This document shows positions 60,204 through 64,000 of a stretch of 64,000 bases of DNA, piece by piece. Position 1 is the stretch's first letter. Each line of letters starts with the position of its first letter. Origin of the DNA: CTSoil-043 sp963821235. GTDB lineage: Bacteria > Chloroflexota > Limnocylindria > Limnocylindrales > CSP1-4. The notes below the pieces were generated by a model. That model did not search any database. It had not been told where the DNA came from and saw only the letters and a list, made by a program, of their open reading frames with translations. The position numbers were made by a program, and so were the translations under genes. The DNA is taken from positions 1,364,001-1,428,000 of the forward strand of contig CAWGCS010000001.1 of assembly GCA_963821235.1 (NCBI GenBank), read 5' to 3'.

Positions 60204-62005
60204 CCCTCGGGTGAGACGGCCGGCCGGGTCTCCACCGCGGCCACGCCGGGCTGGGGGACCGCCCCGGGCTGCCCGGCGGGGCCGGCAGGCCTGGCGGCCC
60301 CGACCGTGGCTGGCGCCCCGACCGCCGAGGCCGCGCCGGGCTCGGTGACGGGCGGAGCGCTCCGAGCCGGACCCAGCGAGGTCCGGAGCGGGAGCTCGCG
60401 GATCACCAGCACGGCCACGACGCCGACGACGGCCGCCCCGACGCCCAGCCAGAAGATCGAGGCGATGGCCAGGGAGATCGCTTCGTAGACCGAGGTCACG
60501 ATGGTCGGGATGAAGGGCTCCACCATCGGCCGCTGCGTGGCCGGGAGGGCGGCCAGGATGGACTGGCCGAGGTCGCCGCCGACGCCGACCAGGTTGTTGA
60601 GGTCGAAGCCGGTGCCCGCCGACCCCTGGAACTGGTCGACGAAGGCCTGGGGGATGCGGTTGGCGAGGAACCGCTCCGGGAGGAGCGTCGCCAGCTGCGT
60701 CCCGAACAGCGAGCCCGCGATGGAGAGCCCGACCGTGCCGCCGATCTGGCGGAAGAAGGTCAGGTTGGAGGTCGCCACGCCGAGCTTGGAGAAGGGCACC
60801 GCGTTCTGGATGACGATCGTGAAGACCGCGAGCGTCGGGCCGATCCCGATGCCCAGCACGACCTGCCACAGCCAGACGAGCGGCGTCTCGGTGGTCGCGG
60901 TGAGGTTCGTGAAGAGGTAGGTCCCGATCCCGAGGATCGTGATCGAGGCCAGGAGGAGGACCTTGTACTTCCCCGACCGGGCGACGATCTGGCCGCTCAC
61001 GATGCTCGAGGCGATGACGCCGATGAGCAGCGGCATCAGGGCGTAGCCGCTGGCCGTGGCGCTCTCGCCGAGGACGACCTGGTAGTAGCGCGGCAGGAAC
61101 ACGATGGCGGCGAAGAAGCCGGTCGAGACGAAGAAGGTCGCCACGATCGAGCCGGCGTACGTCCGGTCGCGCCACAGGTCGAGCGGGACGATCGGCTCCC
61201 GGACGCGCCGCTCGATGAAGAGGAAGACGGCCAGGATCGCGAGCCCGATCGCTACGAGGGCGCCGACCTCCGGGTCGGTCCACTCGTGGGACTGCTTGTT
61301 GGTCAGCCCCACGAGGAGCGGGATCATCCCGGCGATGAAGACCAGCCCGCCCACCCAGTCGAGGTTGAGGGCCGTGTGCGGGCGCCGGATCGCCGGCAGC
61401 ACCCGGGCCACCACCAGGAGCGAGATGAGCCCGATCGGCAGGTTGATGTAGAAGATCCAGTGCCAGCTGATGTTGTCGGTGATGAAGCCGCCGAGGGCCG
61501 GCCCGATGAGCGCCGAGAGGCCGAAGACGGCGCCGAAGAGCCCCTGGTACTTGCCCCGCTCGGCCGGCGTGAAGAGGTCGCCGATGACGGCCAGGGAGAT
61601 CGGGAAGAGGGACCCTGCGCCGATCCCCTGGATGCCCCGGAAGAGGATCAGCTGCTGCATGTCCTGGCTGAGGCCGGAGAGCGCCGAGCCGACCAGGAAG
61701 ACCACGATCCCGAACAGGAGGAGCGGCTTCCGCCCGAAGTAGTCGGAGAGCTTGCCGTAGAAGGGGACGCTGATCGTCGAGGTCAGCAGGTAGATCGTGA
61801 CCGCCCAGGTGTAGAGGTCGTTCCCCTTCAGGTCGGTGACGATCCGCGGCAGCGCCGTGCCGACGATCGTCTGGTCGAGGGCTCCCAGGAGGAGGGCGAG
61901 GAGGATCGCGCCGAGCACCTCGAAGCGGGCCCGCGGGCTGAGCTCGATCGCCGGGTGGGGGACGCCCCCCTGGGTGGGCGCTCCGGTGCCCGGACCTTCC
62001 GTCAT
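60200..62005 (-). CDS. MFS multidrug efflux transporter (DHA2, 14-TM type)
   Basis: 601 residues with about 14 hydrophobic helices. DHA2/EmrB motifs: LDQTIVGTALPRIVTDLKG (motif D1), GKLSDYFGRKPLLLFGIVVF (motif A), RGIQGIGAGSLFPISLAVIG (motif B) and ALGGFITDNISWHWIFYINL (motif C). A Gly/Ala/Pro-rich tail of about 60 residues follows the last helix. The start overlaps the MarR stop (ATGA), so repressor and pump are made together; the MarR ligand is probably a pump substrate. Confidence 0.94.
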   Translation of the reverse strand: MTEGPGTGAPTQGGVPHPAIELSPRARFEVLGAILLALLLGALDQTIVGTALPRIVTDLKGNDLYTWAVTIYLLTSTISVPFYGKLSDYFGRKPLLLFGIVVFLVGSALSGLSQDMQQLILFRGIQGIGAGSLFPISLAVIGDLFTPAERGKYQGLFGAVFGLSALIGPALGGFITDNISWHWIFYINLPIGLISLLVVARVLPAIRRPHTALNLDWVGGLVFIAGMIPLLVGLTNKQSHEWTDPEVGALVAIGLAILAVFLFIERRVREPIVPLDLWRDRTYAGSIVATFFVSTGFFAAIVFLPRYYQVVLGESATASGYALMPLLIGVIASSIVSGQIVARSGKYKVLLLASITILGIGTYLFTNLTATTETPLVWLWQVVLGIGIGPTLAVFTIVIQNAVPFSKLGVATSNLTFFRQIGGTVGLSIAGSLFGTQLATLLPERFLANRIPQAFVDQFQGSAGTGFDLNNLVGVGGDLGQSILAALPATQRPMVEPFIPTIVTSVYEAISLAIASIFWLGVGAAVVGVVAVLVIRELPLRTSLGPARSAPPVTEPGAASAVGAPATVGAARPAGPAGQPGAVPQPGVAAVETRPAVSPEG

Positions 62006-62517
62006 CGTTCGGTGGCTCCTCTCTCGGGCCCGGCGACGTCGCCGGATCCCCGGTGGTCGGGTCGTGGGTCGAACCGGGCGCAGCTCGCCCGGAGGCCGGC
62101 CGCGATGGCCGCCAGCTGCTCGGCGGCGAGCGGGGCCAGGACCTCCTCGACGATGCCGGTGCGCCAGCCGTCGAGCTCCCTGACCACGGCCCGACCGTGC
62201 TCGGTCATGCTGACGAGGACGACCCGCCGGTCGTCCACGTCCCGGGCCCGCTCGACGAGGCCGCGCTGTTCCATGCGGTCGAGGAGCCCGGTGGCGTTGG
62301 GAAGGCCGATCCCCAGCCAGTCGGCAAGCCGGCTGACCGGCAACGGCCCGTGTTCCTGCAGAATCCAGAGGATCTGGAGGTGGCCCAGGCTGATCCCGCT
62401 GTGATGGACGGTTCGCGCGACCGCGCAGCGGTGGCGGCCCGCCAGCAGGGCGACCCCCTCCGCGATGTCGCGGAGGAGCTCGGCGCGCGAGGCGGGGCGC
62501 GTATCAGTTGCTGTCAC
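62002..62517 (-). CDS. MarR-family transcriptional regulator
   Basis: 171 residues if read from GTG 62517, which lies 6 bases after a strong -10 box (leaderless); TTG 62544 would add nine residues but lies within the promoter. Winged-helix core: GISLGHLQILWILQEHGPLP, SRLADWLGIGLPNATGLLDR, the wing ARDVDDRRVVLVSMTEHGRA. It probably represses its own operon through the palindrome at 62532-62552 and may also control the divergent LLM gene. Confidence 0.92.
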   Translation of the reverse strand: MTATDTRPASRAELLRDIAEGVALLAGRHRCAVARTVHHSGISLGHLQILWILQEHGPLPVSRLADWLGIGLPNATGLLDRMEQRGLVERARDVDDRRVVLVSMTEHGRAVVRELDGWRTGIVEEVLAPLAAEQLAAIAAGLRASCARFDPRPDHRGSGDVAGPERGATER

Positions 62518-62523
62518 CTGAAC

Positions 62524-62552
62524 AATGTAGATTGACGAAACCAATCCGTCAA
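62524..62552 (-). promoter_or_regulatory. marR promoter (TTGACG-17-TACATT)
   Basis: On the minus strand -35 TTGACG (62547-62552), 17-base spacer, -10 TACATT (62524-62529), then GTTCAG and GTG 62517. This is the most canonical promoter in the window, and the start is leaderless. Confidence 0.75.
62532..62552. promoter_or_regulatory. MarR operator (TTGACG-N9-CGTCAA)
   Basis: A perfect 6-bp inverted repeat with a 9-base centre, 21 bases in all, covering the -35 box and part of the spacer of the marR promoter and lying 25 bases before the divergent LLM start. Its size and position fit a MarR dimer site. Confidence 0.7.
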
Positions 62553-62576
62553 ACGGACGACCGCCGGAGGACCGCC

Positions 62577-63524
62577 ATGCGCTACGCGCTGATGATCGAG
62601 CCCCAGCAGGGCTGCTCCTACGCGGACCAGCTGGCCATCGCCCGGCGGGCCGAGGCGGCCGGCTTCGAGGCCTTCTTCCGCTCGGACCACTACGACAGCT
62701 TCCCGGGCGGCGCCGGCCGGCCGACGACCGACGCCTGGGCCGTCCTGGCCGGCCTGGCCCGCGAAACCTCGCGAGTCCGCCTGGGCGCGCTCGTCTCGCC
62801 GGTCACCTTCCGCCATCCGGGGAACCTCGCCAAGGTCGTCGCCACCGTCGACGAGATGTCCGGCGGGCGTGTCCTCGTCGGGGTGGGGGCCGGCTGGAAC
62901 GACGCCGAGCACGCCCACCACGGCCTGGCCTTCCCGCCGATCGAGGTCCGGGCGGAGATGCTGGAGGAGCAGCTGGCGATCCTCCGCGGCCTCTGGCAGG
63001 GGCCGGACGGCTGGTCCTTCCAGGGTCGCCATTACGTGGTGTCGGAGTCGCTCTTCCGGCCCCGCCCGGTCCAGCGGCCGGCCCCGCCGATCATCGTCGG
63101 GGGCGAGGGGAGCCCCCGCTCGATGCGGATCGCCGTCCGCTTCGCCGACGAGTTCAACCTCTCCAGCTCGTCCCCGGATCGCGCCGCCGACCGCTTCGCG
63201 CGCCTCGACGAGACCGCCCGGGCGGCCGGCCGCGACCCCGCCACGCTGGTCCACTCGGCGATGGTCGGCGTCCTCGTCGGCCGCGATGCGGCGGAGGTGG
63301 ACCGCCGATGCAGCACGATCCTCGAGCAGTTCGGGCTCGCCGAGGCCGGCATGGCCTGGTTCGAGGAGCGCCGCCCGCGGTGGATCCTCGGCACGCCCGA
63401 CGAGGCGCGGGCGACGGCCGGGCGCTTCGAGGCGGCCGGCGTCGAGCGGCTGGTGCTGCAGGACTTCCTGCCCTGGGACCTCGAGATGGTCGACCTGCTC
63501 GGCGAGGTGCTGCTGCGCGCCTGA
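62577..63524 (+). CDS. LLM-class (F420-type) flavin-dependent oxidoreductase
   Basis: 315 residues from ATG 62577 with CCGGAGG 6 bases upstream; the longer frame starts inside the operator. Luciferase-like fold: ALMIEPQQGCSYADQLAIAR, AAGFEAFFRSDHYDSFPG, LGALVSPVTFRHPGNLAKVV, GRVLVGVGAGWNDAEHAHHG and PIIVGGEGSPRSMRIAVRFA. These features are common in F420-dependent LLM enzymes of actinobacteria and Chloroflexota, although FMN use is possible. It is divergent from the MarR-efflux operon and shares its operator, which suggests a detoxification function. Confidence 0.92.
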   Translation: MRYALMIEPQQGCSYADQLAIARRAEAAGFEAFFRSDHYDSFPGGAGRPTTDAWAVLAGLARETSRVRLGALVSPVTFRHPGNLAKVVATVDEMSGGRVLVGVGAGWNDAEHAHHGLAFPPIEVRAEMLEEQLAILRGLWQGPDGWSFQGRHYVVSESLFRPRPVQRPAPPIIVGGEGSPRSMRIAVRFADEFNLSSSSPDRAADRFARLDETARAAGRDPATLVHSAMVGVLVGRDAAEVDRRCSTILEQFGLAEAGMAWFEERRPRWILGTPDEARATAGRFEAAGVERLVLQDFLPWDLEMVDLLGEVLLRA

Positions 63525-63565
63525 GCCGTCGCGCCCGAGGCGCGGCGAGGCCCGGCGCCACGGGG

Positions 63566-64000
63566 CTACTCCGCCAGCGTCGCCGCCTCGCGGTAGGCCA
63601 GCTGGTCGCGGCGGATCGGGTCGGGATCCGTCCCCCGCGCCCGGGCGAGGCGCTCCGTGAGGACCTGGAGCGGCGTCGTCGTGCCGACCAGCGCCGCCAC
63701 GGGGGCCGGCAGCCCCGGCGCCTCCGGGACGAGGATCCGCCCGGCCGGGAGCAGGAAGGCCGGCCAGTCGGCGTCGAGGTCCGCGGCCAGGATCCCGCCC
63801 GCCCGGACGCCGACCCGGCCGGCGGCCGCCATCGCCTGCTGCCCGCGCCCTGAGCGGTCCGCCCGCCCGTCACGGTCGGCGAGGATCAGCACGAGGCCCG
63901 TCTGCGCGTCCATCGAGGGGAGGTGGCCGTGGAGGAACGTCTCGAGCTCGCGGAGCTTCGCCGGCAGCCAGGTCGCCTCCTCGATCTTGAGGGCGAGCTC
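63566..64000 (-). CDS. SIS-domain protein, C-terminal part (truncated by window edge)
   Basis: The minus-strand frame is open from the window edge to a stop at 63566 and gives 144 residues. It begins ELALKIEEATWLPAKLRELE, then HGHLPSMDAQTGLVLILAD, which matches the second SIS domain of GlmS-like sugar isomerase or phosphosugar-binding proteins ('LalKikE.t.l.ae....ef.HGp...'). The end is a helix-rich tail with QVLTERLARARGTDPDPIRR, the usual GlmS-like 'lA...G.dpD.Pr' close. The N-terminal part and any glutaminase domain are outside the window. Confidence 0.8.
   Translation of the reverse strand, partial: ELALKIEEATWLPAKLRELETFLHGHLPSMDAQTGLVLILADRDGRADRSGRGQQAMAAAGRVGVRAGGILAADLDADWPAFLLPAGRILVPEAPGLPAPVAALVGTTTPLQVLTERLARARGTDPDPIRRDQLAYREAATLAE

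Overview
This is a very GC-rich bacterial chromosome segment with strong G/C bias at third codon positions. The gene content points to a free-living, respiring Chloroflexota-type organism, perhaps Candidatus Limnocylindria/Ellin6529-like; an actinobacterium is the main alternative. Indicators are a fused CtaA-CtaB haem protein, class 1B PyrD with PyrK, a PyrR-controlled pyr operon, a SpoIID-like secreted protein, several lipoproteins and many start codons preceded directly by a -10 box. I see no rRNA, CRISPR array, phage structural gene, transposase or integrase. The lineage is an inference from gene content only.

Layout. 1-2.2 kb is eroded: the end of a LuxR-type regulator, a small DUF4242-like gene, a frameshifted lipoprotein, the C-terminal stump of an MBL-fold hydrolase and a methyltransferase. 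2.5-5.8 kb looks like a small islet. It carries an HD/HD/LuxR regulator, a SnoaL-TusA fusion and a DsrE protein, and lies between an intact tRNA-Gly(CCC) and a decayed copy of that tRNA's 3' half in the same orientation. 6.5-17.2 kb is a sugar or sugar-acid locus: a divergent LacI regulator, a ribose-type ABC transporter (binding protein, ATPase, two permeases), a GlcG/HbpS-like protein, two SDR dehydrogenases, a Gfo/Idh/MocA oxidoreductase, and a convergent aldo/keto reductase behind a bidirectional terminator. 17.3-24 kb holds a Mth938-like protein, a secreted subtilase, small and lipoprotein genes, lipB and a GalT-like gene. 24-27 kb is an ECF sigma/anti-sigma pair.

27-42 kb contains pyrimidine biosynthesis in two blocks: pyrR-pyrB-pyrC behind a PyrR-binding leader with a coupled leader ORF, and pyrK-pyrD-(zinc finger membrane protein)-pyrE. 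Between them lie a hybrid histidine kinase interrupted by a one-base frameshift, a REC-GGDEF diguanylate cyclase, a PLP decarboxylase and three unassigned genes. After pyrE come a 21-residue Lys/Pro-rich peptide gene and a fused remnant of two deleted genes. 42-46 kb has a thioredoxin-like lipoprotein divergent from ctaA-ctaB. 45.9-51.4 kb carries an XRE/PD-(D/E)XK-like protein, an MBL/beta-CASP protein, a GNAT, a Rieske oxygenase and exonuclease III. 51.6-55.3 kb is a three-subunit molybdenum hydroxylase operon. 55.3-59.7 kb has an ACT/DUF5612 pair, an ArsC-fold protein without its cysteine, a LOG-family protein and a SpoIID protein with FG-GAP repeats. 59.7-63.5 kb is a MarR-MFS-Rieske operon divergent from an LLM flavin monooxygenase. 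The window ends inside a SIS-domain protein.

The clearest cross-cutting signal is leaderless expression. At least ten unrelated genes have a TANNNT-like -10 box ending only 6-9 bases before the start codon, with no Shine-Dalgarno sequence, while coupled operon genes use ATGA/GTGA overlaps.
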